This document shows positions 10,010 to 20,989 of a DNA stretch of 64,000 bases, piece after piece. The first letter of the stretch is position 1, and every line of letters begins with the position of its first letter. The stretch is taken from contig SNVD02001311.1 in NCBI GenBank assembly GCA_013180625.2, positions 1-64,000 on the forward strand, written 5' to 3'. Below the pieces are notes generated by a model, which worked only from the letters and a program-made list of their open reading frames with translations, did no database searches and was not told where the DNA came from. The translations under genes were made by a program, and so were the position numbers. This DNA is from Boswellia sacra. Lineage: Eukaryota > Streptophyta > Magnoliopsida > Sapindales > Burseraceae.

Positions 10010-11160
10010 GATTGTAACTACTTTTCCTTTCACCACCTTTTTGGTGACGTATTCAATGTTGAATTCTGATAATTCAATTAGCCATCTTGCTAACTTCCCC
10101 ACCAAGGATGGCGTTTCGTAGAAATATTTCATTAGGTCTTCCTTCGAGACAATCTTAATCTCATAAGACTAAAAACAATGCCTCAACCTTTTACAGAGCC
10201 ACAGCATGGCTAGGCACGTCTTCACGACATAACTATGCTTTATCTTGTACGGCAACAACTTCTTGTTAAGATAATAGATGGTGTGTTCCATACCATTCTC
10301 GTTTTCTAATGCCAATATAGCACCAATAGCCTCCTCCTCAAGAGCTAAATAAAGAATCATATTCTTACAGGCTTAGGCAGTCTCAAGACTGGTGGATTCT
10401 ACAAGTATTTCTTAATCTTCTTGATTGTCTCTTGACACTGGTCATTCCATTTCACCAATTGATCCTTCTTTCTCAATCTTGGGTGATGGCGTTTCAATAA
10501 TTGCCTTGACTTTGTCAAGATCTACCTCTATCTCCTTCTTGCCAACTACAAACCCCAACAGTTTTTTTAAGGTGACTCCAAAAACACACTTCTTCAAATT
10601 CAGCTAGAGCTTATACTTCTTCACCCTTTCTGTGAATCTATCTAAGGCTTTAAAGTGACCATTTTGAGTCTTAGACTTCACCATTATTTCATCCACATAA
10701 ACTTCTATCTCCTTATACATCATGTCATGGAATAGCGTCGTCGCCATCCATTGATAGGTTGCCCCTGCATTCTTCAACTCGAAGGGCATCACCTTGTAAT
10801 AGTAGGTTCCCCACTCTATAATGAAGGCCATTTTAATCTTCTCTTCATTGGCCATCATTATCTAGTTGTACCTAGAAAACCCATCTACAAAGAAGAACAT
10901 GACACTGGCTGTAACATTATCTACCAATACATCTATGTAAGGGAAGGCAAAGTTACCCTTCGATGAGGCCTTATTCAAGTCTTGATAGTCGACACATATT
11001 CGAACCCTTCCATCCTTCTTTGGCATAAGCACGATGTTGGCTATCCATTCCAAATAATTCACCATATCTAAGAACTTAGATTCGATCTGCTTAGACACTT
11101 CTTCCTTGATTTTCTGAGCCTATTCTAGTCTCAACCTCCTCAACTTTTGTTTGATCAATT
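10010..11160 (-). pseudogene. Tat-type reverse transcriptase and RNase H remnant
   Basis: RT copies element RNA into DNA. Minus-strand blocks: FLDMVNYLEWIANIVLMPKK then RICVDYQDLNKAS and FFFVDGFSRYN (10862-11098), then MAFIIEWGTYYYKVMPFELK and EVYVDEIMVKSK (10604-10858). The polymerase box reads YVDE instead of YVDD (codons 10688-10699), losing one catalytic Asp. RNase H follows: ILYLALEEEAIGAILA then IYYLNKKLLPY (10169-10360). A stop at 10859-10861 separates two RT halves; more stops separate RT from RNase H. Clearly dead. Confidence 0.85.
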
Positions 11161-11256
11161 TCATGTGTGGATATGTCAGAATCGTCTGCTCGAGGATACT
11201 TCTATCGATTCCAGGCATATCATCATAGGACTAGGCAAAGACTTCTTCATGTCTCC

Positions 11257-12389
11257 TCAGTAATTTTTCAAATTCTCTCTCTCATTAGGAGTTGTATTAA
11301 GTGTAATGCATATATTCTTGGGATTTTTAATTATACCAAGATTAATGTCATAAGTTTGAATGGCATAGATGTTAAAAATGCTAACGAAATACAAATTATC
11401 AGGCATAGTTTCGTTTGAAAAAACATCACACAAGTAAGTAAAATTATTTTTCATTACATTAAACTTGGAAACATATACATTTTCCTCTTCTTCAAAGAGG
11501 TCAGGGATAAATACATTCTTGTAACAAACATCCTTGATCCCCTCTTGAATAAAGGTAGCAAGGTCGATGGATGGGTCCATTGGTGGCTCTAAAAGCTTCT
11601 CTTCATTGATCTTCATCTTCTTAACCCATGGCTTAGCAGCTCCCATATACTTCGTATCTTGGGCTTTGACAAACTCGCCAAACTCCCTTTCTTGGGCTCA
11701 AAATCTCTATCTTCATTGGACACATAGCCCAACCCTCTTCTAATGGTCTATCCCTTGAAATCTGCAAGGGATGGTAGTCCACTTCCATTCTTTTCCAACC
11801 CAATTTTTGGCAATATCCTTGCTTCTTCATGATCCTAACAACTATTAGACTGGCTTCGTCAATTATGGCTATACGAAAGCCACCCATGTAAGGTATCTCT
11901 CCAATCTTCACACTTAAGGCAGTGGGTACAATGTTCGAGGTAGCATGGATAATTACAATCTCCCCATCCAAGTTGAATCAGATCTTTTGGTGCAAAGTGG
12001 AAGGAACACCACCGAACTGATGAAACCATGCTCAACCTAACAAATAAGCAAAAGTGATAAAAAAAAAAGTCATCGTAAGCCCTAATTACCATATCACAAG
12101 GTTCGAGGTTATCTTGTTCAACTCTAAACTTGTGCAATATCTTCATTGGCACAATATTGATGGCGGACCCATCATCCACCATGATGCAAGAAGAAATTTT
12201 CCCTCCAATCTCCATGATGATAAATAACAGCTTGTTATGATTCCTTCCTTCGAAAGGTAGATCCTTATTAGTGAGGGTAATCACACTCTTCTCACTTACC
12301 TCCTTGGGTCCTCTTCTAGTCATGGTAGTCAACATCTCATTAAGAGTGACAGCTATTGAAATCTTTACATCTGTCAAAGCTATCACCAT
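11257..12389 (-). pseudogene. Tat-type aspartic protease and linker remnant
   Basis: The frame 11859-12389 contains VITLTNKDLPFEGRNHNKLL and then the protease box CIMVDDGSAINIVPMKIL, where D-x-G-S aligns with the active-site DTG/DSG of retroviral-type proteases. A frameshift near 11970 moves the protein to the frame 11633-11971 (SNIVPTALSVKIGEIPYMGG). The acidic linker to RT (11257-11646) has no recognised domain. Confidence 0.75.
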
Positions 12390-12396
12390 GGCTTCT

Positions 12397-14420
12397 TTAT
12401 GCTTTTGAGACGAGATTAACTAGTTGTAATGCTAGCATCTGCTTGAGTCTTCTTTTATTGTTTGATGACTTGGTCTTCTTTTTCTTTGACCTCTTTCTTG
12501 GCAACCTCTTTGCCTTTCTTAACGATTTTCTCCTTCTTAACTGCTTTTTCTTTCTCCTTCTCATGGTAAAATCTACCACTCCTTGTTACTCCTTGTACAT
12601 TCTCACTCTCTCCCTTGAGTGTTTCTCCCTAATACATTCTTTGCTCACAAGTTTCTCCCTCGATTCTCACTTATTCTTCTTTATCATTACTAAAGTTAGC
12701 CCAAAAGTTTGGAAGGATCTTGACTTTAGGAATGTCATCCCAAATACCTATGACTCTTACCTCAATACACCTTCTAGGCAAACTCTCTCTTCTCATAAGG
12801 CTTTCACCTCGCTTCCCATTCCTAGCTTTACTACCTTTCTTCACTTTAAGTCTTCTTGGTGGTGGGCCTCTTCGAGCTTCTTTTCTTGTCATCCACTTCT
12901 TGGCAAAGGCAATCATCGATGCGGACTTCTCCTTGACGGATGCTTCTTCATTTTCCATTTCTTCATCTTCTTTTTCCTCCTCTTCTTCTCGGTCACCGAG
13001 GCACACAAACTTGGGTTCCCTACTTCGCTTGACCCCTTTCACAGCAATGTTGTTCCATCCACTTTCCTGGTGAAAATCTGGTCTGCCAAAGGAACGGGCT
13101 CTTCTTCTTCCCTCTCAATGATTTGTTTGGGCTTTTCTTCTTTAAGCTTCTTGTTAGTGGCCACCTTTCTAATGGATCCCTCTTGTCGCTCAAGCTTGGA
13201 CTCCTCCTTTCTTTTGGCTCTCTTGGCCTTATTTGATCCTCTCTTTTTAAAAGAGTTTATCACCTGCTCTTTGGTCAAGCCTAACCTAATTATGTTCGTT
13301 GATAGAGGAGGTACCCGATTGTATTTGGGAAATGGATTGTTTCTTATGTTGGGCTCTTCCAGCTCTAGATTGGGAATATGACCCTTGCTAATCAAGTCTT
13401 AAATCTCATGGTGAATACGAGTACAATCATCGATCTGATAACCAAACACTTGATGGAACTCATATCCCTCATGAGACGTCCAATTTGTTGGCATGGATTT
13501 GGAAGCTCTCTTGGCAACAATGACTCCAAGACCCCTTCAGCTTTTAATCTAGCAAAGATCTTCGACAATGGTCTTCCTAAGCAACTAAACTTTCTTTGTT
13601 GAGCTACTGCTTTTACCTCAACATTCTTCATGCCAAACCTACCAACTTGACGGTACTACACCTAACTTCTAATAGGTTAGCTATTATTGCTTCTTTTTTG
13701 CCTAGCCTACAAAATCTTCTATTTAAATGCTTGAATCTTATAAATCTTCAAAAGTCTTAATGGGAAAGCTCGCAATCTATCATTGATGAAAGCATGGGGT
13801 CCATTGATCACCATACAGACCTAGTTCTTCTCTGCGTCCTTGTGGTCATCTTGGCGCGCCTTTGGCCCTCCAGTGAACCAAGTATTTGGAAAAGGTCTTG
13901 TAAGGCTTTTGACAAGTCATCTCCAAATCCTTTAAGGTTACCCCTAGCTGGGCATTGTGGTGATATTACTTCATAAATTGCTCAGATAGGTGCTCCTAAT
14001 CTTGTCAAACTCTTTTGGGAACGTCGTGATACCATACTACCACATCATCTTCTAAGGATAGCATGAAGTACTTTAAAATATGCTCCTTTTATTAAAGGAG
14101 GGGTGGCCATGATAGTATCAAGTACATCTTTGGATTACCCTTCCTATTGAACTTGGGCAAGTCTAGCATGCGAAATTTTGGCAACAAGTCACTGTCTCTA
14201 ATTAGTATGATGTCATCTAAATCTTTGACCCCTTTCAGCCCCTTCTTTTGTAAGAAAGATTAGACATTCTCCTTGTCCTTGGCCAACTACATGACTGATT
14301 TGGGTTTGTCTTGGACGGTCGGGCCTTTCCTTTTATCTTTACCTTAGCTAGTCTCACCTTCATCACCATTATGTTCACCTAGCACAGCTGATTTGCTTGA
14401 TTAGACCTATTTTGCATAGC
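12397..14420 (-). pseudogene. Tat-type gag remnant with charged linker
   Basis: Gag forms the particle that packages element RNA. On the minus strand, DLLPKFRMLDLPKFNRKGNP near 14120-14200 matches the start of the retrotransposon gag domain, followed by a W-Y-H-D and L-E-Q-F-like core near 13980-14080. The frame 13392-13631 holds QQRKFSCLGRPLSKIFARLK, and 13039-13395 begins ISKGHIPNLELEEPNIRNNP, both standard in Tat gag. 12397-13042 is a Lys/Glu-rich linker. Multiple stops. The long plus-strand frame over 12356-13381 is the antisense of this gag and linker. Confidence 0.75.
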
Positions 14421-14649
14421 TTCTGCAAGTTGGGCTATTTGTTATTAGAGTACGGTGATGTTGGTCCGCATTTGTGTCATCTCAACATTGTTGTTTGGTA
14501 TAGCTATTTCAGTAACCAGTTTAATAGTTTCAAGTCTTGTCAAGCGATTGCCTTGTCTAACCCAAGCTATAATGGTTGCAAAACAAAGGTATCAATGTTG
14601 TGCATACAAATACATGATGCAATGCATGCTTACTCAAAGGCATAGATAG

Positions 14650-17413
14650 ACTTTCAGCCTTCCAACCTTACTCCTTCTATACATGTGAGGTCAAGTCTCT
14701 TTCCTAGGATTTTCGCTTCGTTCCCAAGTCATCATCATAGGATGTGGGAATACGAGATTCTTTCACCTAATTCTAACATTTAATTTGATGTTAGATTCTT
14801 CATGGTTATCATAACATGGCTCTAACTATCATGATAACCTTAACTTATGACACATGTCCCATTTTGTTCTTATGGGTGATTTGACATATGGCATTCGTTC
14901 ATGGTTCCATGAGGTTGAGTCGATGGTATTCAAATTTACATCCATGGATATGGATTTCAACATGGGTTTGGATATTCATCCTACTAAAAATTTCTAGATT
15001 TATCTACATGGGGTTGAGTTTTAAGGGTCCAATGGCCTGAGCTCCTTCAAGCAAAAGATTCCCCTTAGGCTGGTCTCTTTTTATACCAATTCAATGGTAC
15101 GTGCTAAAAGGTGGTGACACTAATATAAGTCATCTAAAGGTCAAATGGCTCACAGACTTCTCATGCCAATGACACATGGCTAGTTTAGACAGTTCATGCT
15201 CATTGTGTACAAAATGTAATGATGTAAGGACTCAAAATAACAAAATAACCTATTAAGATTTGGTATCCCAATCAGAATCAACTTCTTATATCCTTAGTGG
15301 AATCACCGTGGGGAATAGGGCTTTCATCCACCAAAGTGTTTGCAACCATGATACTGAGTCAAAGCCTCTTTCGAGACTTAAGATAATATAAATGAGCCAT
15401 GGGCATGTCTAGAGAATGGAGTTGCCACCCAATTATTCAATTAGAAATGAGTGAGGCGATCTGATCCTTTGCTTCAAGACCTAAACTACCGTCATCCTTT
15501 TAGAGATGGGTTCAAGAAGTTAGGTACGAGCCTTCACCTCCCCCGAATCTAAATCCAACCTCCACTAGGGTATATCTAATAAGAATAGCTTATATTATTA
15601 TACAGTCTGCCTACATTGTTCATTTTATACACACATTATTCATTTTATCTTTTTAAAGACATGCAAGGTGATTTTCAATCAACATAGTTGTATATTCACA
15701 CAAAGAAAAAGAGAGAAGAATTGAATTACATTCCTTTTCAAACATTAGGAATAGGGGATAGGATTACATCAATTGTTTTTAAACAATAAAGATAAAATAT
15801 ATCTAGCACTTCAGATATCCATTCATTCATTCATCTAAATCATATACTCAAATAGCAAATATAAGCAATCAATTCGAGACTCGATAAATAGTGAATTTAT
15901 CACCCATATATGAGTCTATTCATTATTTATTAAGCCTATTCATGGCATCATTCATACATACATCTTCATCCATACATTTATAATCATTCAATAAAGAATT
16001 CAAAATGAAGCCATTAACTTAATCATGGCATTGGTAATTCTACCTAGTTGATAAGTCTATCATGGCATTCATAGCAATTCTTATAACTCATGGCAATTTT
16101 AGCCTAGACATAGCATTTCTAGCTTAAATAAGACAATTCTAGCCTAATCATGGCTATCCTAGCCCAATTCAAACATTCAAGACAACTCTAGTCCAATGTT
16201 ATTTCCTAGCACACTTCAAAGCAATTATAAGCCTTTCTAACATGATTCTGATCATGTGCTCTTAAGCATGATTCTAAAACTATGCTCCTATGCATGATTC
16301 TAAACATTCGCAAAGAAAATAAATTTGAAATCATGTTTCTAATAAAAGAGAAAAAGCGGACTTACCTTGAAACGCTTATCCAACTTGTAAAACAATGAAA
16401 CGGTTAAAACAATTCATGAAAAAACCTTGAACAAGCTTCTAAGTATCAAAATAAAATCCTAAACATGCTTATTCTACGGATAAACAAACCTAAACATGTT
16501 TAATTCTAAGTAAGAAAAATAAAGAAGAAATAAAAAGAGAGAAGAGAGAACTACTCTCACGACGTTCCCTTTCTAGGTTTAAAGCAATATAAAACATTCG
16601 AAAAAACTTTAAACTAGAAAAGACTCCTTGAATTCTCAAGTGTGCCTTAGAGGGAGAAGGGGGGAGAAAGAAAGAGAATTTTTGGATTTCTTAAAAAGTA
16701 AGCCAATGGGGGTTTACATAGTTGAAGGCTTGATTGAATAAAAGGAAGGAAAAATCAAAATAGGAAGGTTTCATTCGAAATTTTCCAAAATTAAAGGGGA
16801 AAGTGTCGACCGACTGTGGGAGAACTGTTGGCCGGTGTTAGGATAGTCGATTGGCAATTCTTCCACTATAGGCCAATAGTGGCCTAACAAACCCCCTTCC
16901 TTTTATATTTTTTGGTGCAGTCCCTTTTGACCTTTGGCTTTACGATTGCATGTAGCTCTTCAAGTTCAACTCCATTATAGTTTGTAAAATTCTATGAGAA
17001 CTATACATCTGAAACCTTACAACGTTATTGACTCATTATCAAATTCCTTCTGGATTGATTTTCATGATTTTTGGAAGTCATGGTCAGTTTTTAAAGCTTT
17101 TGATCTCTTCATCTTATTTCACTTTCTTTTTCTTTTGAAGGGTGATTAGGTCATTTCGATTGCTCAACACACATCGATGCTTCATCCTGCAGCTTAAAAA
17201 TCTGGTGTCTATAGTTTGCCCCCTACTTTGGAGAGGTTTGGGAGACATAAAGATCAATAAAGTATTCTTTCTTTGTCTTCCCTTTTCTCATCTTGGCATC
17301 TTCGCCTTCATCTGTATTCTATCAGACTTCTTATCATCTACTCTCGTCTTTGATTACTGCAAAAGAGGTGTGCCAACTTAAGGGCTAGTATGCATTCTTC
17401 TAATGCATGAAAT
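14650..17413 (-). other. Leader and LTR remnants of the Tat-type element
   Basis: Noncoding. The stretch ggagttgccacccaattatt (about 15419-15440) and the surrounding 'cctcccccgaatc' text resemble the 5' leader of plant Tat elements. 17200-17240 carries 'gtttgccccctactttggag', also familiar from LTR ends of this group. 15900-16320 is AT-rich with loosely repeated words around 'tcatggcaattctagcc'. No partner LTR was found, so limits are open. Confidence 0.45.
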
Positions 17414-17630
17414 TGTTAGCCCTAAGGCTACATGATAATTTTGATGATAACAATACACATTGATTGATTGAGATTTACTAACATGTTTATTTATGTGCAA
17501 GAGTAAGATCATTGAAATAATTTTAAAATCAAGAAGAGGCTTATTAAAATGAAGTGTTGAAGCTAAGGAGAAGACTACATGTTAAAGGCACAAAAGCTTA
17601 AGAACAAGGATTGACTCAAGGAATGTGACA

Positions 17631-18385
17631 CATGAGCAATGTTCAATCAATTGGTCATATATATCTCTACAAATATCCAAATGATGTGATTCTTGAGCCT
17701 TTGGAAAGACTACTCAATTTATAACATTTCATATGTTTTAATGAAATTCAAATTTCAAGTGCAAGGTTGTCCAAATCATCATGCAAGTTGAAAGACAAAT
17801 GGAAGCAGCTGACATGAGCACCAAATACTCCTTTAGACATATCTTGAGCTAGAAAAATCAAAATGACTGATTCTTATGGCATTAGAAAGATGACTTAATG
17901 AATAACATTTCATATGTTTTGAAAATATTCAAATTTCAAACAGAAGGCCGGCATAATTGACATGCAATTCGGTGGACTAACACAGAGAAGAAAAATCAAC
18001 TCACATGAGCACCGAATGGTTTTTTGGCCATATCTTAAGATAGAAATATCCAAATGCTTTGATTCTTAATGTTTTGGAAAGCTTTTTCAAATATGCAGAT
18101 TTTTATGTTTTGAAGAAATTCAAATTTTAAACGGAAGGCTGACAGAATTATCATTCAATTTGGTGGACTGACACAAGAAAGAAAAATCAAGTCACATGAG
18201 CACCGAATGGTGTTTTGGCCATATCTTGAGCTACAGTTATCCAAATGACTTTATTCTTGATGAGTTGGAAAGATTATTCAAACGTTCAAATCTTTTATGT
18301 TTTACAGATTTTTAAATTTCAAATGGAACATTGACAAAAATGGCAGACAAGATTACGGTTTTTATGGTGGGCAGAAAATTTGGAG
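17631..18385 (+). repeat. Tandem repeat in U3 of the copia LTR, period about 182-191 bp
   Basis: The word catgagca recurs at 17631, 17813, 18004 and 18195. Each unit then carries 'ggccatatcttgag', 'atccaaatga', 'ttggaaag', 'atgttttgaa' and 'caaatttcaa' in the same order. The copies are well diverged from each other but each is conserved at its position between LTRs and between the two copia elements, so the repeat predates both insertions. Confidence 0.8.
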
Positions 18386-18422
18386 TTAGTGTCTTCACTT
18401 GTTCAAGTTCATCTCATTTGCC

Positions 18423-18430
18423 TATAAAAG
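18423..18430 (+). promoter_or_regulatory. TATA box of the copia LTR
   Basis: TATAAAAG preceded by 'catttgcc' and followed about 30-35 bp on by 'cattcagcaaga', a plausible transcription start. The same box is at 25354-25361 in the 3' LTR and, inverted, at 46883-46893 and 52383-52393 in copia copy 2. Confidence 0.75.
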
Positions 18431-18682
18431 GAGCCCTTCTCCCATGCATTCAGCAAGACAAGAAGAGCAGAGAAGACATCTATCAAGAAAAAAACAAGAG
18501 AAATATCAAGTGCTAGAGAAGACTTTTTATATTTTTATCTACTCTTAAGAGAGTGTACTTTTGTTGTAAAAATTTACGTGTCTTGTATTGTGGTGAGAGT
18601 GAGAGCTTTTGTAAGGGATTAAAAGTTATCCTTGAGAGAACCTTTTCTGGACTGAGTTTGTCATCAAGAACTCTTGGTGTGG

Positions 18683-18941
18683 GTTATCAAGAGTTGAAGG
18701 AAGTTGCCTGGTGAGGTTGTTCATCAAGAAGAACTCTTGGTGTGGTGTTATCAAGAGTTGAAGGAAGTTGCCTTGGTGAGGTTGTTCATCAAGAAGAACT
18801 CTTGGTGTGGTGTTATCAAGAGTTGAAGGAAGTTGCCTTGGTGAGGTTGTTCATCAAGAAGAACTCTTGGTGTGGTGTTATCAAGAGTTGGAAGAAAAAG
18901 TCTTGGTGAGGTTGTTCATCAAGCAAGTTGTAAAGATTTCT
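18683..18941 (+). repeat. 65-bp minisatellite in 5' LTR, four copies
   Basis: Units beginning gttatcaagag start at 18683, 18747, 18812 and 18877. The 3' LTR has five. Because 65 is not a multiple of three, all frames through the array look open and repetitive; they are not genes. Confidence 0.9.
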
Positions 18942-19242
18942 ACAACTTAGTGGAAAGCTTAGCTCGTGGAGCTAGGAGCCCGTGGACGTAGGCAAGGTTT
19001 GCCGAACCACGTAAATTGAGTTTGCACTCTCTCTATCCCTATGCTCTTTACAGTTACTTGCACTTGTGATTGTTCTTTATTGCTATTCTATTGATTGCAT
19101 TCTATTTTCATCTTCTTCACCTTTATTCTCAAAGAAAGAGTTAAATAATTTTGATCTTTCAAGAAAAGTTTTCTAATTCCGTATTGATAAATAAAAACCC
19201 AATTCACCCCCTCTCTTGGGTTGCCATACCTGGGTCAACAAG

Positions 19243-19254
19243 TGGTATCAGAGC
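19243..19254 (+). other. Primer-binding site (initiator tRNA-Met)
   Basis: TGGTATCAGAGC, complementary to the 3' end of plant initiator tRNA-Met, begins two bases after the 5' LTR. Confidence 0.95.
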
Positions 19255-19294
19255 AAGGTTGCTCATATTTTTAAATCTTAACCGATTTTGAGCT

Positions 19295-20753
19295 ATGGCA
19301 ACTTTTAATTCAACTTCATATGTTGAGGGACATTCTATCTCTAAACCTCCATTTTTTAATGGAAGTGATTACTCTTATTGGAAAACTAGAATGAGTATTT
19401 TCTTGAAATCTTTTGATTATGATTTGTGGTCTATTGTTTTGGAAGGACCTTGTGTTCCTACCAAAATTGAAAATGGGGAATGCATGCTTAAAGAACCTAA
19501 AGAGTTTAGTGAAGATGATAAAAAGAAATTGAGTTTGAATGCTAAAGCTATGAATGTGTTGTATTGTGCTCTAGATAGAAATGAGTTTAATAAAATATCT
19601 ACTTGTTCTACGGCACAAGAAATATGGCACACACTTGAAGTAACTCATGAAGGAACTAGTCAAGTTAAAGAATCCAAAATTAGTATGCTAGTTCATAGTT
19701 ATAAGCTTTTTAAGATGAAATCGGATGAATCAATTTCTGAAATGTTTACTAGATTTATGGATATTGTCAATGGTTTGAAATCTCTTGGTAAATCTTATTC
19801 TAATGTTGAAATGGTGAGAAAGATTCTTAGGTGTCTACCAAAATCTGGGGAGCCAAAGGTGACGGCAATTCAAGAAGCAAAGGACCTCACCAAACTACCA
19901 TTAGAAGAACTTATGGGTTCTCTCATGACTCATGAAATCACCTTGAAAGAGAATGAAGAAGATTTCAAAAAAAAAAGAAAAATATCGCTGTCAAATCTCA
20001 CAAAAGAAGATGATGAGTCGACGATGAAGGGAGGAGATGATGAAGATCTTGCATTCATCATAAGAAAGCTAAAAAGGATGATTATAAGAAACCAAGGATT
20101 CAAGAAGAATTCTAGAAGGGAGTACAAAGGGCAAAGCTCAAAACAAGATAAGAAAAATGATCAAGTCATTTGTTATGAGTGCAAGAAACCAGGACATGTA
20201 AAGATGGATTGTCCTTACTTCAAGAGTCAAAACAAGAAATCCAAAACAATGAAAGCCACAAATTGGGATGATAGTGAAGCTATCTCCACCGAAGAAGAAG
20301 ATTGCGAAGTGGCAAACATTTGCTTCATGGCTTTAAGTGAAGATGAGGTAAGTAGCGAAACTATGATCCTTAAACATTTAGATGATGAATTACTTGAAGC
20401 ATTCCAAAATTTACATGTGCAAGTTGATAAGCAAAATTCAAAAATCAATGTTTTCAAAAAGAAGTCAAAAATCATGTTATCTCAATTAGAAGAGTTTGTG
20501 AAAATAAATGAAGCTTTAGAAAATGAAAAATGAAATTTTAAAGCGAAAAGATTTTGAAAGTTGGGAAAATCAAATACATTTATTAAAAACTGAAAATGAC
20601 ATTTTAAAACAAAAGGATTTTGATAAATTGGAGAAAAAAAATGTTATTTTGAAAAAGGAAAATAAGAACTTAATAACTATGTTGATAGTTTTACAAAAAG
20701 CACAAAAAATATTGAATTCTATGTTACAAAACCCAAATGTTGTTTTGATATAA
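19295..20753 (+). pseudogene. Copia gag (copy 1)
   Basis: Open for 412 codons from ATG 19295. The N-terminus contains PPFFNGSDYSYWKTRM, typical of the copia gag N-terminal domain, followed by the UBN2-like region and RKILRCLPKS. A CCHC zinc knuckle CYECKKPGHVKMDCP starts at residue 293 and would bind RNA. A TGA at 20531-20533 ends the frame; the coiled-coil continuation lies in the next frame (20523-20753) and a second knuckle (CTYCGRKGHK) follows near 20845. Gag forms the particle shell. Nearly complete but cut from pol. Confidence 0.85.
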
Positions 20754-20989
20754 AGAGGTTAGGATATAAAACTCATAAAAATCAAAAGTATTTTAAAAAT
20801 TTATTTTGCTTAGGCAGCTTCTAGGAATAATCCTAATCATTCATGTACTTATTGTGGAAGAAAAGGACACAAAGTGCATTCTTGATATATTAAGAGAAAT
20901 CCTAATTTGAAACAAATATGGTTTCCAAAAAGTACCATAACTAACCCCCAAGGACCCAAGAACATTTGGGTACCAAAAAATCGCTCTTT

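Larger units (their letters stand above)
8286..17413 (-). mobile_element. Ty3/gypsy Tat-type retrotransposon relic
   Basis: On the minus strand the order is long leader (17413-14650), gag, protease, reverse transcriptase, RNase H, second RNase H, integrase: the Ty3/gypsy order plus an extra RNase H typical of the Tat/Ogre branch. Every domain is recognisable but split by stops and frameshifts, with no open stretch over 190 codons. It cannot be autonomous. Its upstream end is cut at 17413 by the first copia element. LTR borders are not identified, so the limits given are those of recognisable sequence. Confidence 0.8.
17414..19240 (+). repeat. 5' LTR of copia copy 1
   Basis: 1827 bp, TG...CA. 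U3 is built of four diverged copies of a roughly 182-191 bp repeat; then a TATA box (18423-18430), a leader, and a 65-bp minisatellite in the R/U5 part. The two LTRs share borders but differ by many substitutions and by repeat number. Confidence 0.95.

Noticed and set aside
12356..13381. 341-codon plus-strand open frame
   Set aside because: It is antisense to the Tat gag and its Lys/Glu-rich linker; the Phe/Leu/Ser richness is the complement of that coding, and the minus strand carries recognised gag blocks.
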